From contig MHEO01000076.1 in NCBI GenBank assembly GCA_001803875.1, positions 5,922-21,038 of the forward strand: a DNA stretch of 15,117 nucleotides, given 5' to 3'. Below the pieces are notes generated by a model. That model did no database searches. It saw nothing but the letters and a program-made list of their open reading frames with translations, and was not told the origin of the DNA. A program made the translations under genes and the position numbers. The stretch's first letter is position 1; each line of letters begins with the position of its first letter. Shown here piece after piece: positions 6,502 to 13,948 of this stretch. The stretch is from Nitrospirae bacterium RIFCSPHIGHO2_01_FULL_66_17. GTDB taxonomy: Bacteria > Nitrospirota > Nitrospiria > 2-01-FULL-66-17.

Positions 6502-7328
6502 CGGCGGCCCCTTCCCGCCGGCCACCCCGCAACCTCCAGCCACGCGGGATCGATGGCGTCCTCGACGGACAGCAGGCCGGTGATCTCCTCGCCCGACGTC
6601 ACGGCGAGATGCCGGACCCCCGCGCGGGCCATGATCGCCAGCGCCGTGTTGACCGATTCGCCCGCGTCGATGGTCTCCAGCGGCATGCCCATCACCTCGC
6701 CCACGGTCGTGACGTAGGGATACCGATCCATCGCCACCACCTTGCGCACGAGATCGGCGCCGGTGACGATCCCGGCGATGTCGCGCCGGGCGAAGCCGCG
6801 AAACTTCAGCGCGCGCGCCATCGTCCGGCGGCCCGCGATCAGGAGGCCGCTCACCGAGGAGTGCGTCATGAGCGCCGCCGCGTTCCGCACCGTTTCGTCG
6901 ATGGTCGCAATGACCGGCAACCGCGTCATCATGCGCTCGACCGCGACCGGGAGAAAATCCACCACCGGCAGGAGATCGCGGACCGAGAGCAGACCGCACA
7001 CGCGCCCCTCGCGCGTGACCGCGAGATGCCGGATCGCGCGCTCGGCCATCAACTCACCCGCCGCGTTGGTCGAAGCCTCCTCGTCGATCGTGACCAACGA
7101 CGGGGTCATCGCTTCGTGGACCGGCATCGCCCCGGGGTTTCGATCCGCGGCGATCACGCGACGCACCAAATCAGTTTCGGTCAGGATGCCGGCCGGCGTT
7201 CCATCGTCCTCGGACACCAACACACTGCCGACCCGATGCCGCGCCATGAGCGCGGCCGCGCCCTGCACCCACGCATCCTTCCTCATCCAGTGCAACTCGC
7301 TCGACATGACCTCTCGCACAAGCCGCAT
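6498..7328 (-). CDS. Protein with four CBS domains (two Bateman modules)
   Basis: A 276-residue soluble protein made almost entirely of CBS domains at about 8-62, 73-122, 132-200 and 211-262. Repeated signatures are VGSVLVSEDDGTPAGILTET (33-52), IRHLAVTREGRVCGLLSVRD, VSGLLI..DIAGIVTGADLV and VRHLAVTSGEEITGLLSVED. CBS pairs bind adenine nucleotides and act as energy or ligand sensors. The third domain has a basic insert (GRRTMARALKFRGFARRD). No enzyme domain is attached, so it probably acts on a partner; the coupled GGDEF gene (4-bp overlap) is the obvious candidate. The start ATG at 7328 is supported by AAAGGAG 7 nt upstream. The 282-bp intergenic region above it holds the promoter of the + strand genes; I see no clear promoter for this operon. 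Confidence 0.9.
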   Translation of the reverse strand: MRLVREVMSSELHWMRKDAWVQGAAALMARHRVGSVLVSEDDGTPAGILTETDLVRRVIAADRNPGAMPVHEAMTPSLVTIDEEASTNAAGELMAERAIRHLAVTREGRVCGLLSVRDLLPVVDFLPVAVERMMTRLPVIATIDETVRNAAALMTHSSVSGLLIAGRRTMARALKFRGFARRDIAGIVTGADLVRKVVAMDRYPYVTTVGEVMGMPLETIDAGESVNTALAIMARAGVRHLAVTSGEEITGLLSVEDAIDPAWLEVAGWPAGRGRR

Positions 7329-7520
7329 GGTCTGCTCCTTTCCCGCTGGCAGCCGTAAGGTTCCCCCCGCGCCGACACGCCTTTCTCACCTCTGGCTGTA
7401 GGGTATCACACCCCGCCAAGGAGTCCATTCCGAAGAAGGAGTAATAAGGATGGAGCAAAGGAACGATGACGGCTCCCTCGAACGAGGGATGAGCCATGCC
7501 CAGGATGATTCCCTCGACCT

Positions 7521-7549
7521 TTTACTCCGGCGATCGGTTCTGCTAGAAT
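7521..7549 (+). promoter_or_regulatory. Probable sigma-70-type promoter for the small secreted-protein pair
   Basis: TTTACT (7521-7526) and TAGAAT (7544-7549) are separated by 17 bp, and the -10 is preceded by TGC. The start codon at 7611 lies 61 nt downstream with a strong ribosome binding site (AGGAGG at 7599-7604), giving a normal leader, unlike the other promoters noted in this window. Confidence 0.45.
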
Positions 7550-7610
7550 CCCGTCTCGTTAAACGGCATCAATAAGCGGCCGTCGATCCCCACACATCAG
7601 GAGGTCATGG

Positions 7611-7922
7611 ATGATATCTCGTCGTTGTTCCCGCAACCTGATCGCATGCGCGACGGTGCTGGTCGCATCGCTCGCCGTGCACCTCGACGTCCGCGCGGCC
7701 GATCCGTCCACGCCGGAGGCCGGCGACCCCGGCAAGATTTTGGTGGAGATTTTTCTCGCGCTCGACCGGAAAGGAGACCTCGATGCGATCGAGCGGGAGT
7801 TCGCCGCCGTCGGGATCACCAAGGTCCGCCCCAATCAGTTTTCTATTCAACGGCTCTGGACGAACGACAATCACGACACCCCATTCTCAAACACTTCATT
7901 TTCTGATAGAGTCCTTTCCTGA
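7611..7922 (+). CDS. Small secreted protein, truncated member of an unrecognised family
   Basis: A 103-residue protein with a signal peptide (about 1-29, hydrophobic core LIACATVLVASLAVHL, likely cut after VRA). Residues 41-84 (GKILVEIFLALDRKGDLDAI and following) match residues 54-95 of the next gene closely. Similarity then stops, and the last ~20 residues (TNDNHDTPFSNTSFSDRVLS) come from AT-richer DNA with no counterpart. It therefore looks like a shortened duplicate, perhaps no longer functional. ATG 7611 is preferred over ATG 7607 because AGGAGG sits 6 nt upstream of it and only 2 nt from the other. Its TGA stop overlaps the ATG of the next gene by one base, so translational coupling may be its remaining role. 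Confidence 0.6.
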   Translation: MISRRCSRNLIACATVLVASLAVHLDVRAADPSTPEAGDPGKILVEIFLALDRKGDLDAIEREFAAVGITKVRPNQFSIQRLWTNDNHDTPFSNTSFSDRVLS

Positions 7923-8494
7923 TGAAGACAGTCAACACCTTCCCCCGGCTCTTTGCTGGTCTTCTTTTTTCGTTATACGCCTTGAGCGCCAATCCGGATG
8001 GCGAGGCGGCCAGGTTGACCGGAGGTCTCGAAAACCAGCCGGTTCCCCCTGCACAAGGGTCGGAGGACCCCGCGGCCAACGGCAAAATCTTGGTAGAGAT
8101 TTTCCTGGCCCCCGATCGACGAGACGACCTCGATGTTATCGAGAAAGCGTTTAAGGCCGTCTCCATAACCCGCATCCGTACCCAATTCTTTCGCCTTGGA
8201 CATCCGCCGGAGAACGTTGCCGTCGGCAAGAACGTCCCGGCTGCCGTCGCACGGCTGGCAATCCACATGGCTATAACCTACAACGGAGGTGTAAAATTTC
8301 TTCTTCCCCAGTATCGATTCTTCCCGGAGCATATCGCCATCGGAACCTCGGCCTTTGACGAAGCTTCCAACATCCCCATCCGGGCGGAGGACCTCGATCG
8401 GCTGTCCGATCCCGCTTTGACCACCTCGCAATTCCATGCGCTCTACCGGCAGCTCACCGGCGAGGACAAGCGCCTACCAACATATCTGAAGTAG
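7922..8494 (+). CDS. Secreted protein of unrecognised family (paralogue of the genes at 7611 and 11194)
   Basis: A 190-residue protein with a signal peptide (MKTVNTFPRLFAGLLFSLYA and following). I do not recognise the family. Its second half aligns with the minus-strand protein encoded at 11194-11775 through a shared pattern: PPxNxxxGKxVPxxVARxAI, xxAIxYxGxxxxLxxQ, HxxIGxxxxxE, then PIRAEDLDRLSDPALTTSQF and HALYRQL ending RLP. The N-terminal KILVEIFLAPDRRDDLDVIE block matches the truncated neighbour. It overlaps the stop of the preceding gene by one base (TGATG) and has no strong ribosome binding site of its own. A weak TTCTCA-17-TAGAGT pair at 7884-7912 could be a private promoter. Periplasmic location is likely; function is unknown. 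Confidence 0.75.
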   Translation: MKTVNTFPRLFAGLLFSLYALSANPDGEAARLTGGLENQPVPPAQGSEDPAANGKILVEIFLAPDRRDDLDVIEKAFKAVSITRIRTQFFRLGHPPENVAVGKNVPAAVARLAIHMAITYNGGVKFLLPQYRFFPEHIAIGTSAFDEASNIPIRAEDLDRLSDPALTTSQFHALYRQLTGEDKRLPTYLK

Positions 8495-8540
8495 AAGCCC
8501 GGTAGGCTGGGGAAACAGTCCTATGCCGCAGCACGCTGGT

Positions 8541-9545
8541 CTACCCACCTTGATTTTTCCCAAACAACACGGCGATGCCGTTGGGGGCATCCTGAGATGG
8601 AAGAGTCGTCTCGACCGCATCGGTCTCCGTATTGATGACGGCAACCTTCCCGTGCGGTGTCTCCCGGGTGAGGGTGACGTAGGCGTAGTGGCCGTCACTG
8701 GTGTAGGCGATACCCTGTGGTCCACGGCCGACGGAAATCACCTTGTCCACCCTCCAGGCATCGATGTCCACCTTGTACACGGCCGCCGCATCCATACAGG
8801 GAATGTAGAGGAAGGGACGAGTGGGATGCGTCGGCGTCTGCACCGGGCGTCCGCCGACCGAAAGACTCGCCAGCAGGACTTTTCCTGCAACGTCGATCTT
8901 ATGCACCTGATTGAGTCCAGAGTCCGTCACATACGCGAGCTGGCCGTTCCGGTTGACCCCGATGGCCACGGGCCTGGCGCCAGGCGGCAATTTGATCAGG
9001 TCAACGCTCCCCCGTTCCAAGTCAACCACCGACACGTCACCGGAACGGCTGTTAGGGGTCAACAGCGTCTTCCCATCTGGAGTAATCGCAGGTCCCTGGG
9101 GCCCTTTGCCCTTGAGCTTGATGGTCTCGATCCGCCTAAACTCAGGCACCGCGACCACGGACACCGTGTTCGCGGCTTTGCTGGCCACGTAAAGCCGCGT
9201 CCCACTTGGACTCGGAACGATATACGCCGGTTCGTGTCCAACCACGACCGACGTCAGCATCGCATTGGTGGTCACGTCAAAGACCTGCACGAGGTCGTCT
9301 GATTCGTTCGTGAACAGAACCGTCACATAAAAAAAACGTCCTTGGGGATCCACATTGACGTGTTGAGGGCGTGAGCCAGTTCGGACGGTGGCGACGATCG
9401 TGCGAGCGGCGGGATCAAGAACCGAGACCGTGTTCGATTGTCCGTTGACAACGTACAAGCGCGGCCCGGCCGCGGGAATGCCTGCGGGCATGGCCAAGAG
9501 GAGGCTTACGACGGTCGCCATCGGAAGAACCATCTGCTTGGCCAT
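8541..9545 (-). CDS. Secreted seven-bladed YVTN beta-propeller protein
   Basis: A 334-residue protein with a signal peptide (MAKQMVLPMATVVSLLLAMP, cut near AAG) followed by seven ~42-residue repeats of the type LYVxNxxxNTVSVxD...GxxPxxxxxxPDG. The blades begin near LYVVNGQSNTVSVLD, FYVTVLF, LYVASKAANTVSVVAV, LLTPNSRSGDVSVVD, AYVTDSGLNQVHKID, LYIPCMDAAAVYKVD and AYVTLTRETPHGKVAVIN. Such propellers sit in the periplasm or on the surface as binding scaffolds; some act with c-type cytochromes or in metal-cofactor assembly, but no heme or catalytic motif is visible here. GTG 9587 would add 14 residues that spoil the signal peptide, so ATG 9545 is preferred. It is last in a minus-strand series of secreted proteins, 108 bp after the cupredoxin-like gene. 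Confidence 0.85.
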   Translation of the reverse strand: MAKQMVLPMATVVSLLLAMPAGIPAAGPRLYVVNGQSNTVSVLDPAARTIVATVRTGSRPQHVNVDPQGRFFYVTVLFTNESDDLVQVFDVTTNAMLTSVVVGHEPAYIVPSPSGTRLYVASKAANTVSVVAVPEFRRIETIKLKGKGPQGPAITPDGKTLLTPNSRSGDVSVVDLERGSVDLIKLPPGARPVAIGVNRNGQLAYVTDSGLNQVHKIDVAGKVLLASLSVGGRPVQTPTHPTRPFLYIPCMDAAAVYKVDIDAWRVDKVISVGRGPQGIAYTSDGHYAYVTLTRETPHGKVAVINTETDAVETTLPSQDAPNGIAVLFGKNQGG

Positions 9546-9653
9546 CACGACCCTATCGGTCTTCTGACACCGCGCTCTCACGGCCACAGTCCTGTGTCCC
9601 GTGAGGCTGGTAGCTGTGATGAGACTTTAGCGTGATCGAGCAGCCGCCCGGGA

Positions 9654-10619
9654 TCACTGACTCTGGTGGCTGTGTTCCCTTCTCACACAGTACGGCCCCT
9701 CGCAGCCCTCGATGTCGACGGCGGGGCCTCTCCCAGGTGGAATGCGGAATTGGGCTTGGGTCTCATACACGGGGCGGATCACCTGGCTCGCGTCCAACTC
9801 AAAGTTGAGCGCCACTGTGCCGTTTGCGGGGACGGTCATTTCTTTGATGAGCGGCTGCATGTGCGGATGCCAGACCGCCACCTGGTAGGTTCCCGGCGGC
9901 ACGTCGTCGATCGTGAAGCCGCCGCCGCGGTGCGTCTTGACAAAGTACGGATTGTCCGCGACCCACGCCCAGCTCTGCATGTACTCGTGCATCCCGCAAA
10001 TGATTTGCACGATTCGCTTGTTCTTCTCCAGCGCCACAAAGCCGCTGTGGGGCTTGTACGACACCGGAATCGGGAAGCTCAGCACGCGATTGCCTTTTTC
10101 CGGCTGATACACCTGCGCCGCGTGCATGATCGGATCCTTGTTGGTCACCGACAGCAGGCTCTCATTTCTCATCACCGTGACCAAGGGGTGAACGTGCGTG
10201 AGTTGCCCGTCGTGCAGCTCAAACTGCTCGCTCTCGGGAACATCCGCCGGGTGGAACATGCAATTGACCGTGAGCAGCTCGGTGTCGCGGTACCGAAACG
10301 CCTTTCCCCGTTTCACGTTGAGCACCGCCACGACCGCGTCCTGGAGGCCGCCGGTTTGGTCCACATTGAATTCCTTGAGCACGACGTGGCCCGCTCCGTC
10401 CGAAATCCTTTTGCAGAAATCGCCGAACGGGTACAGCACCATAGGAAACACCCGTGGCTCCGGAACCTCCCCGCGCAACGTGACCGTTCCGGTGATCGTC
10501 CCCCCGTTCTCCACGTCTGCCATGTCGTAGGACCACGCGGCAGAGGCCATCAGTGTGAAGACGGTCGCGGCCACTACCGCGACCATGTTGTGTGCATACC
10601 CCGGGACGGGCTGACTCAT
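9654..10619 (-). CDS. Secreted cupredoxin-like protein fused to a carboxypeptidase-regulatory/transthyretin-like domain
   Basis: A 321-residue protein. ATG 10619 follows GGAG with 7-nt spacing and gives a signal peptide ending near SAAWS. After a first beta region with GGTITGTVTLRGE come DFCKRISDG (Cys69) and VNC (Cys120), probably a disulfide, then a His-rich insert (HDGQLTHVHPL). A cupredoxin-like half follows: VTNKDPIMHAAQ (His166) and ICGMHEYM (Cys208, His211, Met214). His plus C-x2-H-x2-M is the type 1 copper ligand set of amicyanin. The next domain is a transthyretin-like CarboxypepD_reg sandwich (about 225-276: NPYFVKT, GGFTIDDVPPGTYQVAVWHP, VPANG, LNFELD). The tail has GCEGPYC (Cys306, Cys311). 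Copper binding is inferred from motif spacing. Paralogues are at 13949, 14838 and, more distantly, 12896. Confidence 0.82.
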   Translation of the reverse strand: MSQPVPGYAHNMVAVVAATVFTLMASAAWSYDMADVENGGTITGTVTLRGEVPEPRVFPMVLYPFGDFCKRISDGAGHVVLKEFNVDQTGGLQDAVVAVLNVKRGKAFRYRDTELLTVNCMFHPADVPESEQFELHDGQLTHVHPLVTVMRNESLLSVTNKDPIMHAAQVYQPEKGNRVLSFPIPVSYKPHSGFVALEKNKRIVQIICGMHEYMQSWAWVADNPYFVKTHRGGGFTIDDVPPGTYQVAVWHPHMQPLIKEMTVPANGTVALNFELDASQVIRPVYETQAQFRIPPGRGPAVDIEGCEGPYCVRREHSHQSQ

Positions 10620-10750
10620 GACTCTTCTCCGCGAAGAGGGCACCTATGGGGACTGTCCGCTATGCCTGAGGATACCACGACACCGCGTGAAGGCGACAGG
10701 GTGTTACTCGGCCCACCGCCCAAGCCCCTTTTTCAGCAGCGTGATCGCGA

Positions 10751-11158
10751 TCAGAACCCGGTCTTTGCCACGGCCCTGCTGCTTTTCACCTTCGGCAGGT
10801 CTTCGGTCAGAATATAGGAGTCCGCTGTGATCTCTACCGTTTCATGCGGCTCGATATAGCGATTGGTCACATTTCGTGCAATCGGAACGCGTTTGCTATC
10901 CAAAAGGTCATAGTAGACATAAACCCTTTTTCGTTCATTCGAGTTATTGCGGACGGTCGCCCGCCAGATGAATTTGGTCTTCCCGATTCGTTCCCAGACC
11001 ACGTCGGGATGCCATTCATGCGCCAGCACCTCGACGACCGGCGGAGACGGCTCACTCGCCGCCGCGAAAGAGGGAAGAACACCGGTCGCAACCCACGTTA
11101 TGAAAATCAAAAACGCGGAGAGGACCAGCACCGAATCCGCTTTATAGGCACGCGCCAT
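10751..11158 (-). CDS. Small secreted or membrane-anchored FxLYD-like domain protein
   Basis: A 135-residue protein with an N-terminal hydrophobic segment (VLVLSAFLIFITWVATGVLP, 11-30) that could be a signal peptide ending near SFAAA or a membrane anchor. The rest is one beta-sandwich: FIWRATVRNNSNERKRVYVY, YDLLDSKRVPIA, and EPHETVEITADSYI. This pattern (short-lived N-terminal strand, NNS, Y/F-x-x-x-D, then a thio/ester-like VPxA strand) resembles FxLYD-type domains in other envelope proteins. No catalytic residues are seen. It lies 35 bp after the unknown secreted-family gene and 131 bp before the cupredoxin-like gene on the same strand. The domain name is a resemblance, not a search result; function is unknown. 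Confidence 0.7.
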   Translation of the reverse strand: MARAYKADSVLVLSAFLIFITWVATGVLPSFAAASEPSPPVVEVLAHEWHPDVVWERIGKTKFIWRATVRNNSNERKRVYVYYDLLDSKRVPIARNVTNRYIEPHETVEITADSYILTEDLPKVKSSRAVAKTGF

Positions 11159-11193
11159 CTTACAAGTCGACCCTCGGCCCGATCATCGAGTCA

Positions 11194-11775
11194 TCATTTC
11201 TGAGTCGCTTTTTGGACGGGCTGGCTTCCCATCCCGAACGGAAGACGCCGCTCCTTTGGCTCGGCGAGGCTGCGGTACAGTTCCTGAAATTGGTCACTGG
11301 ACAGGTTGGCGTCCGTCAGCCGAGCGAGGTCTTCCGGCAGGACTGGAGTCCAGGCCAACTCGGCCGTGTCGGTCGAGCCGATCTTGATCCAGTGATGCGG
11401 GAGGATGTCCTGCCGGATCAACCGATCGATCTTTCCGGAGTATTTGATGGCCTCCTGGATCGCCCGGCGCGCCACATCGGTCGGGACGCATTTGCCGATC
11501 CCAATATTGGTGGGCGGATCCAAGGCCGGGTAAAACCGAAGTCGGACCTTCACCCGCTCCGCGTCGGAGACCAGCGCACGTTTGACTTCCTCAACCTGGC
11601 CTTTCCATTTCTTGGACAGGACCATCTCAATGGTCGTGGATTTGTCTCGGTTGCCCTTCGCGCCACAATCGTAGACCACATCCGCTGAAAGGGCCTCTGG
11701 CCGGCCCCACAACACCATGCACGCGATGAAGATCGCGCAGATGCGAGCCTGCTTCTTCTGGTGACGCGGCGTCAT
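11194..11775 (-). CDS. Secreted protein of unrecognised family (third member in this window)
   Basis: A 193-residue protein with a signal peptide (ARICAIFIACMVLWG, cut near LSA). It aligns over residues ~80-180 with the protein at 7922-8494: PPTNIGIGKCVPTDVARRAI, QEAIKYSGKIDRLIRQDILP, HHWIKIGSTDTAELAW, then PVLPEDLARLTDANLSSDQF and QELYRSL ending RRLP. The N-terminal third differs from that paralogue and contains two cysteines (Cys37 in YDCGAKG; Cys98 in GKCVP). The start ATG overlaps the TGA of the upstream TPR gene by 4 bp, so they form an operon with coupled translation. That coupling suggests the family works with a TPR scaffold, but nothing shows an enzyme activity. Confidence 0.78.
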   Translation of the reverse strand: MTPRHQKKQARICAIFIACMVLWGRPEALSADVVYDCGAKGNRDKSTTIEMVLSKKWKGQVEEVKRALVSDAERVKVRLRFYPALDPPTNIGIGKCVPTDVARRAIQEAIKYSGKIDRLIRQDILPHHWIKIGSTDTAELAWTPVLPEDLARLTDANLSSDQFQELYRSLAEPKERRLPFGMGSQPVQKATQK

Positions 11776-12779
11776 CGGGGGACCTGACCAGGCGTATGTT
11801 TCGAACTCAAGACGTCCAAGTATCTTCGCGCCCGTGCATGATTCGGATCAAGTTCCAGGGTCCGTTGGAACGCTTGAACAGCCAAGTCTTTGAGCTGATG
11901 TTTGTCGTCTGAATCAGTGAGCGAGGCGGCCAACATTACTTGGGCTTCGCCAAGCGCAAAAAACACTTCCGGAGACCCCTGTCGGACCTGCGACAACGCG
12001 GAATACTCTCGGACCGCGTCTTCATATTGTTGTTGTTCGAAATAGGTCCGCGCCAGGCGCTCGCGGGCTGCGGATTCATTGGGGTCGTCATCGAGAACCC
12101 GCTGCCACTCCTTGACGGCCTTGGCGATCTCGCCCTGTCTCTCATAAATCAAGCTCAGATCGAATCGCGCTTCGGTCAGCGACGGATCAAGCCGCAACGC
12201 CGTTTCGATCTCGCGCTGGGCTTTGGGATAGTCGCTCCGCTTGAGATACAAACTCCCCAGGCCGGCATGAACCACGGCGACCTTCGGCGAAAGTTTGTTG
12301 GCCGTTTGATAGGCGGCCATTGCCTCCGCATCCTTTCCCTGCCGATAGTAGGTATGTCCCAGAGAAATCCAGGCATGGTCATCCTTCGGCGCAAGCTCGG
12401 TAGCTTTCCGAAATTCCAGAGCAGCGGCGTCAAGCGACTGACTTTGCAGGTAGAGCCGTCCGAGCCAGTAGTGCACCGTCGGGCTATTGGGATGCTCACC
12501 AGCCATCTTCTTGTACACGTCGATGGCCTGCACGCCGCGGCGCAGCGCCATGTACGTCATGAAGAGCGCCTGATGATATTTGTGGGTTTCAAGACTGGCC
12601 TGGACCGCCAGGGTCAATTTCCCCAACCCCTCATCGTAGCGCTGCTGTTTGCTGAGTTCCTTCCCTTCTTCAAAGTAGGACTTGGCTGCCTCCTCGGGCG
12701 TTGTTCCGTGCGCAAGAACGGGAACCAGCAGCAGGATGGCCAGCACGACAGCGCTTTTTAACCGATTCATGACCGACAT
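11772..12779 (-). CDS. Secreted TPR-repeat protein
   Basis: A 335-residue protein with a signal peptide (MNRLKSAVVLAILLLVPVLA inside the first 25 residues, cut near AHG) followed by about eight tetratricopeptide repeats. Examples are AKSYFEEGKELSKQQRYDEG, VHYWLGRLYLQSQSLDAAAL, AWISLGHTYYRQGKDAEAMA, VHAGLGSLYLKRSDYPKAQR and ARERLARTYFEQQQYEDAVR. TPRs are protein-binding scaffolds, here in the periplasm. ATG 12779 is chosen because AAAGGAG lies 11 nt upstream and the signal peptide follows at once; ATG 12800 would add MKGVRVA and has no ribosome binding site. It is first in a minus-strand run with the unknown secreted gene (4-bp overlap). Its divergent neighbour at 12896 is a cupredoxin-like protein, and the ~115 bp between them should hold both promoters. 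Confidence 0.88.
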   Translation of the reverse strand: MSVMNRLKSAVVLAILLLVPVLAHGTTPEEAAKSYFEEGKELSKQQRYDEGLGKLTLAVQASLETHKYHQALFMTYMALRRGVQAIDVYKKMAGEHPNSPTVHYWLGRLYLQSQSLDAAALEFRKATELAPKDDHAWISLGHTYYRQGKDAEAMAAYQTANKLSPKVAVVHAGLGSLYLKRSDYPKAQREIETALRLDPSLTEARFDLSLIYERQGEIAKAVKEWQRVLDDDPNESAARERLARTYFEQQQYEDAVREYSALSQVRQGSPEVFFALGEAQVMLAASLTDSDDKHQLKDLAVQAFQRTLELDPNHARARRYLDVLSSKHTPGQVPR

Positions 12780-12859
12780 TGCGACGCGGACTCCTTTCAT
12801 AAGAACGATTCACGTTACCATCCGAGCATCCCAAAACACAACCGGAGATGATCCTCGGT

Positions 12860-12889
12860 TTGTCGTTGCCACGTCCATCTTGATATGAT
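12860..12889 (+). promoter_or_regulatory. Probable sigma-70-type promoter for the cupredoxin-like gene at 12896
   Basis: TTGTCG (12860-12865) and TATGAT (12884-12889) are 18 bp apart. The -10 ends 6 nt before the GTG at 12896, so transcription should start at about the GTG itself, implying a leaderless message. On the other strand, a weaker TTGTGT-18-TAACGT pair upstream of the TPR gene may serve that gene. Confidence 0.45.
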
Positions 12890-12895
12890 CGCTCT

Positions 12896-13912
12896 GTGAC
12901 CGGCGTCGATCCCGTGTGTCGTACATGTTCAACGCTTTCTGCTGACCTGGCACGCTGGGTTATTCTGATCATGCTGGCCGCCTCGTTCGTTCCTTCCCTT
13001 GCCGCTGGAGCAATGAAAGGACGGATCGCGGGCCAGGTTCAGATCAACTCGGAACCGGTGGCCGGTGCGGTGGTCTACCTTTCCCCTTTGGACGGTCGGC
13101 CTTTGGCGGCCGCGCCCACCGTGAGCACCGTCCGACAGGAACACCTCCGGTTCGCGCCGGACGTCCTGGTTGTTCCCGCGGGAATGACCATCCGTTTCGA
13201 GAATCACGACGATGAGATCCACAATATCCACTCACGCTCGAATGACAACCGTTTTGACACCGGCGCCCACCTGCCCGGCACGGTCAAGGAAGTGATCCTG
13301 AAAAATCCTGGAGCCGTGCCCATTCGGTGCCGCACCCACCAGAATATGCGGGCGCTGATCATTGTCACGCCATCACCCTACTTTTCAGTCACGGATAAGC
13401 TCGGACGGTTCGAGATCTCAAACGTGCCGACCGGCCGTTACCGAGTCGAGACCTGGCATCCCCAACTGACCGCTGACGAAAGGGCCAGCGGAGGGATGGA
13501 CCTGAACCTGGACGCCGAAGGACAGGTTGTTCAACTCCAGTTCACGGCAAGAGCCGGGGCCGGGACCGATCTGACGGAAACCACGGGCCGGGACTGGACC
13601 TCGGTCGTGGAACAGATCCGCACAGAACTGGACCTGGCCATCGCCCTCTGGAAAAGGGGACGCATCACCGCGGCCACCGCAAAAGTGATGAACACCCACT
13701 CGAGACTGTATGGAGAATCCGGGCTGCGGGAAGCGATCTCTCAAGTTTCCGGGAAGGTTCGCGCGGCCGAGCATGAGCGCCGTTTGGATGCCCTGCGCAA
13801 GCGGATTCAGGGAATCGGAGCCGAGACAACGACGGAATCGATCCTCAAAGAGGAGGCCGCAGCTCTCGTCATCGGACTCATGAGGGACGCTGAGAAGATG
13901 ACGGATTCCTGA
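12896..13912 (+). CDS. Secreted cupredoxin-like protein with transthyretin-like domain and helical C-terminus
   Basis: A 338-residue protein. The signal segment is WVILIMLAASFVPSLAAGA (21-39), preceded by ~20 residues containing CRTC. The first domain starts GRIAGQVQINSEPVAGAVVY (42-61). The cupredoxin core follows: FAPDVLVVPAGMTIRFENHD (86-105), then DEIHNIHS (His109) and IRCRTHQNM (Cys145, His148, Met151), again His plus C-x2-H-x2-M. A CarboxypepD_reg-like stretch, PYFSVTDKLGRFEISNVPTG and RYRVETWHP (161-189), comes next. The C-terminal ~105 residues (233-338) are charged helices with no paralogue in the window. The GTG start has no ribosome binding site but sits just after a -10 box. It is divergent from the TPR gene and convergent with the cupredoxin-like gene at 13949. 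Copper binding is inferred; an electron-transfer or copper-handling role is possible. Confidence 0.8.
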   Translation: MTGVDPVCRTCSTLSADLARWVILIMLAASFVPSLAAGAMKGRIAGQVQINSEPVAGAVVYLSPLDGRPLAAAPTVSTVRQEHLRFAPDVLVVPAGMTIRFENHDDEIHNIHSRSNDNRFDTGAHLPGTVKEVILKNPGAVPIRCRTHQNMRALIIVTPSPYFSVTDKLGRFEISNVPTGRYRVETWHPQLTADERASGGMDLNLDAEGQVVQLQFTARAGAGTDLTETTGRDWTSVVEQIRTELDLAIALWKRGRITAATAKVMNTHSRLYGESGLREAISQVSGKVRAAEHERRLDALRKRIQGIGAETTTESILKEEAAALVIGLMRDAEKMTDS

Positions 13913-13948
13913 TCCACCGTCATCTCGTCGCCGCATTCCCAATCAGTC

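Noticed and set aside
5512..6717. Long + strand frame opposite the GGDEF gene
   Set aside because: Arg/Pro/His-rich shadow; the minus strand gives intact PAS and GGDEF motifs.
6502..6999. N-terminal extension of the GGDEF frame beyond ATG 6501
   Set aside because: It overlaps the CBS-domain gene in another frame and is Gly/Arg/His-rich without structure; ATG 6501 in a 4-bp overlap is a much better start.
7329..7497. Possible small minus-strand gene upstream of the CBS-domain gene (starting at 7497)
   Set aside because: No ribosome binding site and no recognisable sequence; most of the frame overlaps the CBS gene as a shadow.
8495..8540. Possible terminator between the converging genes at 8494 and 8541
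   Set aside because: Only a loose GGTAG/CTACC pairing over 40 nt; no compact stem and no T-run.
9666..10817. Long + strand frame opposite the cupredoxin-like gene
   Set aside because: Arg/His/Val-rich antisense shadow; the minus strand carries a signal peptide, ligand motifs and paralogues.
12949..12966. TGGCACG resembling the -24 part of a sigma-54 promoter
   Set aside because: No TTGC-type -12 element at the right spacing, and it lies inside a coding region.
13913..13948. Possible terminator between the converging genes at 13912 and 13949
   Set aside because: No hairpin or T-run seen in the 36 bp.
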